A DNA stretch of 64,000 nucleotides from Incurvaria masculella (lineage: Eukaryota; Arthropoda; Insecta; Lepidoptera; Incurvariidae), in NCBI GenBank assembly GCA_946894095.1, contig OX335649.1, forward strand, positions 16,510,001 to 16,574,000, read 5' to 3'. This document shows positions 21,122-31,935 of the stretch, one piece after another. The translations under genes and the position numbers were made by a program. A model generated the notes under the pieces. That model had not been told where the DNA came from. It ran no database searches and worked only from the letters and a program-made list of their open reading frames with translations. How positions within the stretch are numbered: position 1 is the stretch's first letter; each line of letters starts with the position of its first letter.

Positions 21122-21753
21122 AAGTAGTACATGAACGGAGTGCGGATTGAACTCATGGTCTTTGCCATGAGAAGCAAGGCCCCACGCCCCTGAGCTAAAA
21201 AAAAGTGATGCATGAACGGAGTGTGGATTGAGCTCACGACCTTTGCCATTAGAAGCAAGGCCCTGCGCCCCTGAGCTAAAACAAGTAGTACATGAACGGA
21301 GTGTGGATTGAACTCATGGTCTTGGTCATGAGAAGCAAGCCCCACGCCCCTGAGCTAAAAAAGTGATGCATGAACGGAGTGTGGATTGAACTTACGACCT
21401 TTGCCATGAGAAGCAAGGCCCTGCGCCCCCGAGCTAAAAAATTGGTGCATGAACAGGGTGAAGATTAAATTCATCATCTTTGCTATGAGAAGCAAGGCCC
21501 TGCGCCCCTGAGCTTAAAAAAGTGGTGCATGAACGGAGTGTGGATTGAACTCATGGTCTTTGCCATGCGAATCAAGGCCCCGCGCCCCTGAGCTAAAAAA
21601 GTTGTACATGAACGAGGTGAGGATTGAACCCATGACCTTTGCCATGAGAAGCAAGTCCCTGCGCCCCTGAGCTAATAAGCGGTGCATAAACGAGATGAGG
21701 ATTGAACTCATGGTCTTTGCCATGAGAAGCAAGGCCCCGCACCCCTGAGCTAC
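21122..21753 (-). repeat. Tandem tRNA-like array, units 4-11
   Basis: Eight further head-to-tail units of about 80 bp, beginning near 21122, 21203, 21283, 21361, 21443, 21521, 21600 and 21678. All share the A-box-like and B-box positions. All but the last junction (21668) have a run of four or more T (minus strand) before the next unit. Base changes are scattered, so units have diverged since duplication. Short open frames here are repeat translations and not genes. Confidence 0.85.
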
Positions 21754-21767
21754 ATGACTACACGACA

Positions 21768-21925
21768 TTTGGTATAATCGATCGCATCGCCACACGGAAT
21801 GAGTGACACAAAATGAAACATTTTCAAGTGTTTCCGAATCAGCGCTAACAAATTAAAAATATGCTCCGTAAATGCCCCAGAATAGGTCGGAAGCTGCTGT
21901 GAAAATTCAGGAGTGTGTATTCCGT
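21768..21925 (+). repeat. Dispersed repeat (ACATTTGGTATAATCGATCGCA type), copy 1
   Basis: Shares 'acatttggtat', 'atcgatcgca', 'acggaatgagtg', 'aaatgaaacattt' and 'gtgtttcc' in order with 27880-28065. Neither termini nor class are clear. Confidence 0.55.
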
Positions 21926-21929
21926 ATGT

Positions 21930-22730
21930 CAACTAATTAGCGCAAGAATCGGAAGGCTTACACTCTGACTAAGTACTTCGCGTGAGGCAAAAGTGCATCA
22001 AATGCAGGCTATACGAATAGAGGTACCTACATATAGGCTGTCTTGTAAGTACGATGTTTTAGGTAACCTCTCTTGGAACCCCTCCTCTCCCGCCCGAGTC
22101 AAAACTAGGTACCTACCTACCTAGTCAAGTACTTCTAGTCAAAACGATCACTCAATGTCAAAATTTTCCAATTTTGTATTTGCCAATATAAAATATTCCA
22201 TACAGTACGACGCAACACCAAAACGCAAAGTAAATCGATTTCGTCATTCAGCCCAAATGATTAGATTCCCTAAATACACAGTAGGTAGGTCGTACTTCGG
22301 ACCGCTAAATCAGAAACGCAACTCGTATGCTAATCACCTCAGCTGACACCAGCCGAAAAACCGACCTACACGCTTCCCGTTCGCACCTGCACTGATGACT
22401 AAAAAGCAAGCAGTAGTAGTGTAGGTAATGTAGGTAACGTGCTTCCCTGCCGCCCGGCCCTTCCGCTCCAAGCCCCACACACCCGCGTGCGACGCGATCG
22501 ACGCCGAAAGCGGCCTAGATTTTAGTCGATTTTCGGTCAATTTTCGTAGTCGACAAATGCTGTAAAAACTATAATACCTAATTCAAATTTTCTTGTTTAT
22601 TTTTAAATATGACTATATTACGGATGTTTGCATGCTATTTATACCTCACACGAATGTGTATAATGAAGCTAATAACCCTTCTGAATATTGGTCGATTTAC
22701 CCCGAAAAACGGCATATTTTGTTCTTGCTG
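21930..22730. other. No gene recognised
   Basis: Mixed sequence with a GC-richer patch near 22440-22515. No convincing exon or repeat. Confidence 0.35.
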
Positions 22731-22734
22731 TCAT

Positions 22735-22892
22735 TTGTAAGAGGGTTGATTTTTTGAAAAAACAATAGCATGCAGACACAGATATTGATCCATAGATACA
22801 GGGGAAAAAAACACAGGTAAATCGCAACAGCGGTTTTCAAATGATTAGTCAACTACGGATGTATGGGCAAAGTCGCCTCCGGGGGCACCTTA
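22735..22892 (+). repeat. Right-arm fragment of the 57423-57780 foldback family
   Basis: 'gcatgcagacacagatatt', 'aaatgattagtcaactacg' and 'tgtatggg' match the right arm of that element. Only one arm is present. Confidence 0.5.
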
Positions 22893-23227
22893 AGTCGTTA
22901 TAACTGAGAGAAAATAGGCAAACATTCAGTTTTCTCGCCCTCTGCTTGGACCGTTGGCGGGTTTTATAGTTGAATATTGGAGCAATAGAAAATTGAGAAA
23001 ACCTACTTACTTAAAATTACCAACCATTATGATTGCCATTCCATTACATACATGCTTTCAAGAACTTTTAAGAAGGCTTGAATAATTCGGTTTTATGATG
23101 GAACCTTAGAAAACCTTAATATACTCAAAATATCTTGATTAACAAAATATCTAAATAAATATTTATTAGTTTTTTTATTATTTGAGAACGCTTACGAAGT
23201 TCGGTGTAATCTGTGACGGAAATAGAA

Positions 23228-23425
23228 AATATCCATACTAATATTATAAATTCGAAAGTAACTCTGTCTGTCTGTTGCGTTTTCACACCTAAACGGTTGA
23301 ACCAATTTTTATGTATTTCGGTATAGAGCTAGTCTGGACCTTGGACATGCGCTACCTTTTGTGGCGAAAAATAAACTCGAAGGTGATGAAATAGGCGATG
23401 AAAGATTGTATTGGGAACTCAAATA
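23228..23425 (+). repeat. Dispersed repeat (TAATATTATAAATTCGAAAG type), copy 1
   Basis: Shares with 58958-59150 'ctaatattataaat', 'gcgaaag'-like, 'aactctgtct', 'gttgaaccaattttt', 'atttcggtatagag', 'tctggacc', 'ctcgaagg' and 'gaaatag'. It is a recognisable medium-repetitive sequence. I cannot see its ends or class. Confidence 0.6.
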
Positions 23426-23589
23426 ATATCCAATTCAGCTCGACATCAGTCCAAAACGACATTGACCCGAGCGGAGCACGATACCTCAGATTTTTTTTCT
23501 ATGACTTAATCGAACGCGGTGTAGGAAGCTCGGTCGGCCTGGCAATTAGCTCTCTGCCGCCTCGACAATCAACATTTTTATCATTCCAA

Positions 23590-23972
23590 CCCGCAGTGCG
23601 ATTACGCAAAATTTGAGGATGGTGCCGCGGTACGTGTAGGTGCGCCCCCGTCATTTCTAAAGCGCGATTACGAAGCCGTTTTTCATCCACCTACATCCAG
23701 CACGGACCAATGTGTGTCGACAATAGGTCAACTTTTGAGGTACTTGACTAGACGAGCAGACGAAATAGTCGTTTACCTCCCCGCATTTGACAGTTCTTTG
23801 CCGTTTCGTAATACCGATTCGACGCGAAATGTATGGAGTTGACCTAATTGCTGCGGGTAGCGCTGAGTGCCGCACCATTTGTGAATGCATCGATTTCGTA
23901 ATCGCAAAAGCTGTCATATTGCTGTAAGTACAGCAACCTACACCCAATTTTGTGCTTCGTAATTGCACTGCC
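23590..23972 (+). mobile_element. MITE with CAGTGCGATTACG ends (copy 2)
   Basis: Left CCCGCAGTGCGATTACGC, right GCTTCGTAATTGCACTGCC. An internal GCGCGATTACGAAGCCG at about 23663 looks like another terminus. 'gtgtaggtgcg' and 'cctacacc' blocks match 5788-6016. It is longer than copy 1 because of added internal sequence. Confidence 0.55.
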
Positions 23973-24206
23973 GGTCTGTGTTTCAACCTCTCGAGACTGC
24001 TCCGACCTAAAAAAATCTGACTGCATGCAACATTGTCAGGTAATTGGACCGATTGACCTACAAATAACGAAACGTTAACGGAATTCGTCGTGATTTTTCT
24101 ATACGAGGCTCCGACAAACCCAAAACGTTCACATTTGTTACTTTCCACCTGCCGTTACAGTAAGGATGATTCATCAAATCATTCGTATTCGTTCACCCTG
24201 CATGAC

Positions 24207-24404
24207 TACCATGGTAAATTGACCCGCCTGGTGAATACGCAAGTGAGTGATTAAAATTGACGTTTAGTTGCATTTCGTACTATACTAACTTTCACAAGAC
24301 CCGATATTCCGCCAAGTAAACTGAAACTTACCAGTAAGCATGGTACGAAATGCAATGAATCGTTAGATTTAATCACTCACTTGCCTGTTAACTTACCATG
24401 GTAA
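24207..24404. mobile_element. Foldback element with TACCATGGTA ends
   Basis: The ends TACCATGGTAAATTGACC and TTAACTTACCATGGTA flank inverted arms including 'caagtgagtgattaaa' and 'tttaatcactcacttg' and 'gcatttcgtac' and 'gtacgaaatgc'. About 200 bp. A truncated relative lies at 13381-13440. Confidence 0.65.
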
Positions 24405-24409
24405 CGCCC

Positions 24410-25136
24410 CTATTCTCGACATCCAATGCCACGTAAAACACGTAAGAACTGCTCAGAACGCAATTGATTGCAATCAACACTCGATGATGTGCGTCCCGAA
24501 TTCGTAGGGATCAGTGAATTAACGCTAATACGGGGATATACGGATGATGAAAGGTCTTCCCCTACTCAAGTCCTTCCTTACTCGTTGGCAACACCTCACG
24601 GAGCCCCACCAGAGCCGATTGTGTATGCCCTCGGTCATATTACCATTACCGAATTGTGCGAAGGATTTTAATGAGCTCGAAACAAAAGCCATTCTTTTCG
24701 TAACGATTTAGGTCAAAGCCATAACAGAGGTGCCATACTCAATATAATACTCGTGTGTGCGCCTTACGGTACCACTGTGTGCCAACTTTCTTGTATCCGA
24801 TACCGAAGGAACATGGCGTCTATATATTTCCCATTTTAAAGTATATGTTTGGTCTGGTTTGGTATTTTATTGGTGTCAATCAAAATTGAACCATAGAATT
24901 TCGTTTACACCAATGAAATCTTCGATCGAGTGATAATGTTCTTTGGTTGTGCCAAGTGCTTCTATGTACCTTCTGGGCAGCTCCATCCAGTTCCGCCGAA
25001 ACTCCGCAAGGGCAAACAGTGTTGACCAAAAGAAGCTCCCGAAAAGGCTGTTGATCAGATGCCACACGCATAATGACAACACTTAGGTATATGCATACAT
25101 ATTTTATATTGTAATACTACCTAGTTGAAGTTTACG
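24410..25136. other. No gene recognised
   Basis: Two 60-70 codon open frames (24468-24671 plus, 24876-25082 minus) are seen. Neither product is recognisable and neither is bounded by splice sites. Confidence 0.35.
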
Positions 25137-25542
25137 ATGAGCGGCTCGCAGCCTGGTGGCGCGGGTGCTTGCCCAGCATACCAGAGGCCTGGGCTTCAAA
25201 TCCTCGCCCCGTTCATGCACCACATTCTTTGTGATTCTGAGTTGGATAAGTGCATTTCGTCATGAATGCGAGCTTATCCATGGTTCGGAATCCATGTAGA
25301 ACTGTGGGGACCTACAGTTGGTTGGATTAAGCCCGCCCGGGTTGGTAACATCGCATTGGATGAAAAGCGTGATGAAAGCGGCAATGAAAAATTGTCCATG
25401 TTATCCATCCAGTTCAATGTGCTCATAAAGGGAAGGTCCTGGCATGGCACCTAATGCCTTCGGGAATGTTGTGAATTGGGCTTATATCATAACGGTAGTT
25501 GTGTGATATTAGCCATCCATGTCAGGTTGCATGAAAAAAAAA
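25137..25542 (+). mobile_element. SINE, tRNA-like head, full length
   Basis: The head GAGCGGCTCGCAGCCTGGTG (A-box region), GGGCTTCAAATCC (B box) and GTTCATGCACCAC are followed by 'gagttggataagtgcattt', 'catggttcggaatccatgt', the common body, the CTCATAAAGGG and TTCGGGAATG tail variants, and CAGGTTGCAT with an A-run. Pol III transcription from the internal boxes is expected for such elements. No TSD was clear. Confidence 0.9.
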
Positions 25543-27840
25543 CCCCGTCTGCAGAACCAAAAACAGTCTGAGTATGATTGTGCCCACCCCACTTCGCGTT
25601 CACAAGCACGAATGTATTCGCGTGTTATGGGTGCGGTGAGCCTTGAATGCCTAGCTACTTGATTCAGGTCATTGGATTTGTTGTTATTGTGTTACCTTGA
25701 AGACGCCTTTATCACAGAATAAGTAATCCTATTTGTATTGCTTTTTTATCTGTATATTTTAATTTAAGTCGGAATAACGTTTTAATCATAAAAAGAATGG
25801 ATACGGTACCTCCATACTGACGATAGTTCAAAAGCGTTCCTATTTTTAAAAAAACTCACACACCTATACTTTTGCATGCACACCAAACTCTAATACGTAT
25901 AGGGTAATAGAGCAGGACCAAGGTATAAGGAAATGCATCATGCGAAAAAGTGACAAATAGATTCATCTAATCGCGGAAGAATGAAATGAGACAACAATTT
26001 CCAAATTGAATTAGTTATAGCGTGAGAAAAAGGGATGGTGACATTTGTGACGTCTGGTTGTAGATATAGTGCAAAATTCATCCTAATCCATCATGACACA
26101 TCAACGATGCGCGCATCCTAAGCCCTTTGAGCAGAATGGCGCGTCAAAACTAAATGAAAAATGAAAGTGAAAACGGCAGGGTTGCCAAAAATGATCACGA
26201 AAATAAATATATTGTATTGTGCATTAAAATATTAAGGTTCCTATTTAGTGATAGTGGTCAGAACAAGTAGTACTATGATTGTATAGTTAACAAGGCATCA
26301 AATAATCTTTTCGCGAATTTGCAAGCGCGAAAATGAAAAAAATATTAATGGAATCATTAATTAAACCATCGTTATTCTGAGTAAAAATCATCGATATTAA
26401 GGATAAATTAATAAAGTCGAATATACACAATTTGTAAATATTGAAATCATAAAATAAAATAAACACAAACAGGGAATCATTAATGAATTGCAAGTATGGG
26501 TCAAACATTGCAAAACAAATAATATTGATTATTCTTGAATTGTCCATGTTTGCATTTTATGCATTTAAAAATTTCGTTCAATGCGTTTTAGATGCTAAAA
26601 AAATGTCCAAATAATAGTCAGTACAGTGTTATGTAAAACCTGTTGATGATTATTGCCGTTCGCCGTAAATGTGTGATGGTATTTTGATAAACCACTAAGT
26701 TCTTTCTTTTTAATTTTTTTTTTATTTCCTTCAAATAGGTTCAGTTTAATACGCTTTTGTCCTTTTGTGGCGGCTTTAATCCCCGGATTGGTTTTATGTA
26801 TATGTTAAAGTTTTACATTTACATATTTTTCAATAATAGCCCTAAGAAGATGGAGTCTATGATTAAATGTAGCAGGTTGAAGGAATGAATACTCATTCAA
26901 TGACAAAAGGACATTTGAGCCAAGAAACGACTTGAGAATTTTAATCTTTATGGAAACGAGCTGTCTGTCACATGTAAAATTTTGACCATTTTCAAGGATG
27001 TACCTTTTTATCACAGCCTCAGAACTAAGACATTATAAAAAATAATCAACAGTACGTAGACTATTGTTTTTTGGCAGCCCTACTTGTTTTTAAAATAAAA
27101 TTTAGTTCAATATATAATACTGAAATGAAAACAAAAATAAAAATCGAACTGACAATTTAAGTTTGCTTGTGCCAACCCTGTTTGCGCCTTTACAACACAT
27201 AAAAGGTTTCAGGTCAACTAAACTAAAAATATACTGAATATGCTTGCACTTATACGTGGAATGTGATTCCATTGCTCTTGTTGTCCTTTATGGCGTTATT
27301 TCCATATTTTTCAACAACACAAGACGACATTTTGTTGATACTTTGAAATCTCGCCCAACTGAATTCATCACTGACGTCTGACACCGACTGAGAGCATATC
27401 GGCTGACTGAGCTTACTTTTGACGGACCGTAAAATTTGTTTAGTCCCCTATCCATTCCTTTTTCATCTAAGGTTTTAATTAGTATACCAAATGTATCTCC
27501 TTGCGTACCTATACTCTGAAAATACGTGCATTTCCTTGTTAGATTTATTTTACTCTGTGTCTTATTGTTCTTAATATTATTTAACAGTAGGATTGTCTTG
27601 AACGTTGGTCAGCTTACACCTGGACGAGACTAGACGCGCATTATTTATGTTTGATATGGAATTTAAACCTTATGTGCTCCCGAAAATGTACTACACATTT
27701 CCATGATGCACAGATGTGGTTCGGATGCGTTGCAGTGCGCCGAATTTGGGCCGAGCAGAGTTGTAAATAAATGTTGTTGCCAAAGTGCGATTCGCGTCGC
27801 GTCGTCCGTTGATGTAGCTGGAGGTCAATTCTGAAAATTC
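25543..27840. other. No gene recognised (AT-rich)
   Basis: About 2.3 kb, strongly AT-rich, especially 26200-26560. Short open frames there are chance. No internal repeat matched elsewhere in the window. Confidence 0.4.
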
Positions 27841-27879
27841 CGAGTTGATCTTGAGGATTGTTCCCAGGAGAAATGTCAC

Positions 27880-28065
27880 TTGACATTTGGTATTATCGAT
27901 CGCAGCGAAAAACGGAATGAGTGGCACGAAATGAAACATTTCCATGTGTTTCCTAATTCAGCGCTATCGAAAAATTACAAATCCATTTCCATAAGCGATC
28001 CGTCAATGCTCTCAAATAGGTCGAAAGTTATTCACTGAGTCAGTGAGGTTTCGAGAGTTTGTATT
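27880..28065 (+). repeat. Dispersed repeat (ACATTTGGTATTATCGATCGCA type), copy 2
   Basis: Counterpart of 21768-21925. It ends just before the MITE at 28073, which may have inserted near its right end. Confidence 0.55.
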
Positions 28066-28072
28066 ATACTTA

Positions 28073-28225
28073 GCCCCGATTGCACGAAGAGACGGCTAAG
28101 TTAATCAATGTTCAAACACGTCACTTTTAGTGAATCGCATGAAGTTCGTTCCATACTGTCCGTACAAAGTGATGTGTTTAATCATACGTTGATTTTGATG
28201 TTTTGCCCTTTCGTGCACTCGGGCC
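28073..28225 (-). mobile_element. PIF/Harbinger-like MITE, TTA-flanked (copy C)
   Basis: Ends GCCCCGATTGCACGAAGAGA and TTTCGTGCACTCGGGCC, with TTA on both sides (28070-28072 and 28226-28228). A 3-bp TTA/TAA duplication is the hallmark of the PIF/Harbinger group. It is 153 bp, non-coding, and homologous to 58472-58630 and 59476-59635. Confidence 0.8.
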
Positions 28226-28269
28226 TTAGTGCAAGAATTGGCATTAGAACTGTCGTTCCAAACAATTCT

Positions 28270-28540
28270 TCCAAACCGCGTAAGCACCCGTCAACTGTTT
28301 TCTATTTTCTGCGTGCAAGGAACGGAAGTAGGCGTCATGTCGCACATGCGCAAACGTAGAGCGGTCGCGGTCGGCGCATGCGAATAATGGCAACACCGCG
28401 CGCGCTCTTCCCGCGCAGAACGAGAGGCGCTTTTGCGCCACACCGGCACCGCCCGGCTTGGCGGGTCTCGGGCGTCAGCACGAGTGGTGCAAGACCGAGA
28501 CTCGTGATGCAAAGTGAAAACGGGTTTTTTTCTAACGTTT
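28270..28540. promoter_or_regulatory. CpG-rich patch (possible regulatory DNA)
   Basis: High in CG dinucleotides within AT-rich surroundings, with no conserved frame. Its role is an inference from composition only. Confidence 0.2.
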
Positions 28541-28550
28541 TTCTAAACTT

Positions 28551-28850
28551 TTTAGGGTTTCGTACCCGAAGAGTGCCAACGGAACCCTATTACTATCCCT
28601 CCGCTGTCCGTCCGTCCGTCTGTCACAGGGCTGTATCTCATGAACCGTAATAGGTAGGCAGCTGACATTTTCACAGAGTGTGTATTTTTTGCCGCTATGG
28701 CTACAAATAAAATTGTCAAAAAAAAAATACAATTTCATACAAAAGTATGGGACCCCCATAAAGAAAAATATATTTTATTGTGTTCAATCTTGTGCGATGG
28801 TACGGAACCCTTCGTGTGCAAGTCCGACTCGAGCTTGGCCGGTATTTTTT
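28551..28850 (+). repeat. GGTTCCGTACC repeat, full length
   Basis: AGGGTTTCGTACCCGAAGAG start, (CCGT)n, 'ctcatgaaccgtaatagg', 'gatggtacggaacccttcg', a palindrome with one change, and GGCCGG, with T-runs on both sides. It separates two CpG-rich patches. Confidence 0.85.
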
Positions 28851-28879
28851 AGGAATTGATCAAAAATGATGTATTGACA

Positions 28880-29215
28880 ACAACGTCCATTCCGCTGCCA
28901 AGCTGTGGCCGAGCGCTGGAAAAGCGCACATGGCCATTCGGAACATCGCAGCCGCGTGGCCGGTCGGTCGCGTCTCGGTCGCGCCGAGCGATGGAGCCCG
29001 ACGTGCGCACGCGCAGCGAGAGGCCCGCGCAGGTCACTCACCCGCCCCGCCCCCACCCCCGCCGCCAAGTCTCGCCGTGCGCCGCGGCCGTGCGACTTTC
29101 CCCGAAAAGGCCACTTTCGTTTTTCTTACACTCGCCGCACCCGCGCCGCCGCGCCGGTGACGTCCAGTCGTGTCGCTCGGTCAGCGTCGGAAAGGGCCCG
29201 AAAATGCACGGTGCG
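28880..29215. promoter_or_regulatory. CpG-rich region, candidate promoter or 5' exon
   Basis: About 330 bp with very high GC and many CG pairs, including a CCGCCCC-rich tract near 29040 and TGACGTC-type sequence near 29158. Open frames exist on several strands because stop codons are rare in GC-rich DNA. None is recognisable. It lies upstream of the candidate exon at 31577 on the same strand. Confidence 0.3.
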
Positions 29216-29849
29216 AAGTCTGTCAACATCCACAGAATTGCGAATAAGCTAGACATGCATAAATATTTCTCTCCACTACAGCGCGCTTGTTGCCTTCTTA
29301 CATTCAAACTGCATGCGGGTTGGCACTGGCGATAATACATACACATGAAAAATACATACATTGGATGTTCTGGGTTTTGACCTTATGCTTTTTGGGAAGG
29401 CGCTCCCAAGTTGTTGAACAATGTTGAAAAAGACGCAACACTGCACAGAAGTATGAATATAATGCGGCGGCAAGCGCGCTAGCAGCGTTGCGAGAGAACA
29501 GGCACCTCTAGCTTATTTGCAATTCTGTGGGCACGCCCATTGCGACCAAAAACGGTGTGCCGAATACCGGTCTTGAGTGACTAATCTGTGACGCGGATGA
29601 GCAATCTTCGTAACTATGTGCATTTGCATTTCACCGCCATTGTTTAGTGATAGCCCTTTTCGATGGCAGATTAACGAGTAAAAGAATGTTTAAATAAGTA
29701 CGATATGAATGCTGTTTGATTAACACTTTCTTTACTACGAGACAATGTAAGTAAGTAGGTAATCTAAACACAGAGTTTAAAACTGAAGCAATCTGTTTGA
29801 TTTAAAACTGAAACTCGTTTCGTCTATTCGATTACCCTGATTCATCGCA

Positions 29850-29985
29850 CTGCTCCTGATTGGCGGCGGTGACAGGCTGCAGCATGACGTCAGCTCCCTG
29901 ATGAACCCGGCCAGCCAATAGGTTAGCTCTAAATTAGCGAAGCGGCTCTCTTCAATTTAGCGCATGCGTCGTTTATTAATGCTTC
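29850..29985 (+). promoter_or_regulatory. Cluster of promoter-type motifs
   Basis: Within 130 bp: GATTGGC (inverted CCAAT) near 29858, the CRE-type TGACGTCA near 29884, CCAAT near 29914 and GCGCATGCG (NRF-1-type) near 29961. The density is above expectation for AT-rich DNA. Short motifs alone do not prove a promoter. Confidence 0.3.
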
Positions 29986-30550
29986 GGTTTTTTGCCCCGT
30001 AGAATATATTCATCCGATGAACTTTACTACCAGTTTCGGTTCATACTGCCAGCTGGATCTGTATGTGTTTTCCTGTCTTTGGGTATCTCTGTCTGTCTGT
30101 CCGTATCATCGTCTGTAGCCCCAGTAGAAATAAGAGATAATAGATTAAAACCTTTAATAACAATCTACAACACATCCACATCCCAGATCCCACTACCCAC
30201 TAGTCATAAGCTAGAATAAGCACACTCTTTAAGAGAACAAGGCAATGAAAGATACATTGCACATGATCAGTTTACGTTTCAATTTATTACAGAGTAACAC
30301 CACATTAACTCTTCATAGGTATATACACTATTATAGTCATCTATGCTGGCTGATATACACCTGGGAGGCCAATGCAACACAATTACCAGTGAACTTCTGA
30401 ATCCGATTCTGACTATCATCGCAAGCACAGCAATCCAAAATGTTCCAAAATTGTGTTTGTTGCAAGCACGCTCGCTAAGAATCCGTGAGAACGTACTGAT
30501 AGACTGACCGATCTTTGCAATGCGGCATACGTAAGCTATAAAGAGATTTA

Positions 30551-30779
30551 GGCTGATTTTTCAATAGTCAGATAAACAGCTAGATAACTATTCGACGGAT
30601 TTATTTACGCTTCTGCTTGCCCATCCGATGTAGTAAGTCCATATGTTTATTAGTAAAATTATAGTCAGATCATTTTGATATGAAATATAATTTTCCGGCA
30701 AAGTCTATCCGTCTTTTGACAAACGTGAATTTGTATTATCAGTCCGATAAGTACTATCTGAGGATTGAAAAAGCGGCCC
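30551..30779 (+). mobile_element. TA-flanked MITE (GGGCTGATTTTTCAAT), full copy 2
   Basis: Ends GGCTGATTTTTCAATAGTC and GATTGAAAAAGCGGCCC with TA on each side. Similar along its whole length to 4555-4784. Confidence 0.65.
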
Positions 30780-30781
30780 TA

Positions 30782-31576
30782 AGGGCACACATTTATTTTT
30801 TTCTAAAGACAGTAGTCATTTGCAGAGTCTTAAATATCTCCTATCACAATTATCTTACTGTAAAACTACTTACTAATCAAAATATGAAATACGTCAAATA
30901 GTTATCTGACTGATTTTATCAGGCTATTGAAAAATCGTCATTTAGCAAAATTAATAATCCAGAGAATGTTTCTAGACAAAGAAGTTAAACATATTCACAT
31001 AGGAAGGTTTACCATATCTTTTAGTCGTTAACTGTTAATGTGTTAATGGACGGACTGCAAACTGGAACGTGCTAACATTCATATTAATGGTCGTGGCCAA
31101 CATAGGTCAGGAGAAATTTACGGCATGACATTGTTTTATTTAAAATATGAAAACGCAGTTCGCAGATTAAACATATTGGGAACACTTTAAATTCAATGTA
31201 GCCAGAAAACATCTATATACCAAGGTTATTGAACTTAGTGTTATGATTCGCAAAAGTATTTAATGTTCAAATCGCAATCATTTTTTATGGCGATTGCGGT
31301 CGATCTTATTCTGGTATAGGTACATGTTTTTTTTTCCATTCTGAGTTTTTGCTATCGGATGGAGCAAGACCGTGGTTCGACCTCAGCTCAGAATAGGTAT
31401 TATTTGGCTCAGCGTAAAATCGCGTATTGAATATCACCGCTTCTGCGTTTTTTTAACTTGACTTACTTGATATGTTAATATCTTAAAATCTTGTGTATCG
31501 CGTCATATTTTCAATGATTATTTGATTCACAATCTGAGTGTGTTTATATCTGATGTATTATTTCCTTTTGTTTCAG
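30782..31576. other. No gene recognised (AT-rich); pyrimidine tract at right edge
   Basis: AT-rich sequence. The last 20 bases form a good splice acceptor tract (TTTCCTTTTGTTTCAG) leading into the candidate exon. Confidence 0.35.
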
Positions 31577-31643
31577 GCGTTATGGCGTAGCGTCGCCGCA
31601 CCGAACCCGGAACATCAAACTCATTTCCCCACATTTTAACCCA
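31577..31643 (+). CDS. Candidate host exon (67 nt), unidentified gene
   Basis: Preceded by TTTCCTTTTGTTTCAG and followed by GTGAGTAT, both near consensus for insect splicing. The 67-nt interior is clearly GC-richer than its flanks. One frame is open throughout (one base, then 22 codons beginning RYGVASPHRTRNIKL); the other two have stops. The peptide is not one I recognise. It could also be a 5' UTR exon. CpG-rich and promoter-type patches lie 1.6-2.7 kb upstream on the same strand. Confidence 0.35.
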
Positions 31644-31689
31644 GTGAGTATATACATAGTATTAATTTAATTTTATATATTATTAATTT

Positions 31690-31935
31690 AGATTTTTACT
31701 TGGAATTTGATCGAATTATCAATGTTATCAATGATTTGTTTTAGCGCCTTTGTAGTCATTTTTTTTCTTTACACATAAAAAAATCAATGCATAGTAGTGA
31801 TTATACACTTTAAATTGATTTTTTTTGAATTTTTTTAAATTAGATTTTTGCTTGGGATTTGATCGAATTATCAACATAATGTCATCAATGAATTTTTTAG
31901 CACCTTTGTAGTGAATTTGTTTCTTTACACATTTC
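31690..31935 (+). repeat. Direct duplication, period ~152 bp
   Basis: 'agatttttacttggaattt', 'gatcgaattatcaa' and 'tagcgcctttgtagt' at 31690-31775 recur at 31842-31935 with a few changes. Local tandem duplication in AT-rich DNA. Confidence 0.65.

Noticed and set aside
20605..21753. CRISPR-like array
   Set aside because: Units are contiguous and similar throughout with no unique spacers, in eukaryotic DNA.
20506..21795. Minus-strand open frames with repeated LLMAKTMSSI-like peptides
   Set aside because: They are translations of the tRNA-like tandem units; frame continuity follows the ~80-bp period and breaks between units.
23657..24148. 163-codon minus-strand frame
   Set aside because: Lies mostly across a MITE with CAGTGCGATTACG ends and has no recognisable domain.
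28856..29335. 159-codon frame in the GC-rich patch
   Set aside because: Several overlapping frames on both strands are equally long; low-complexity arginine/proline content is expected from CG-rich DNA.
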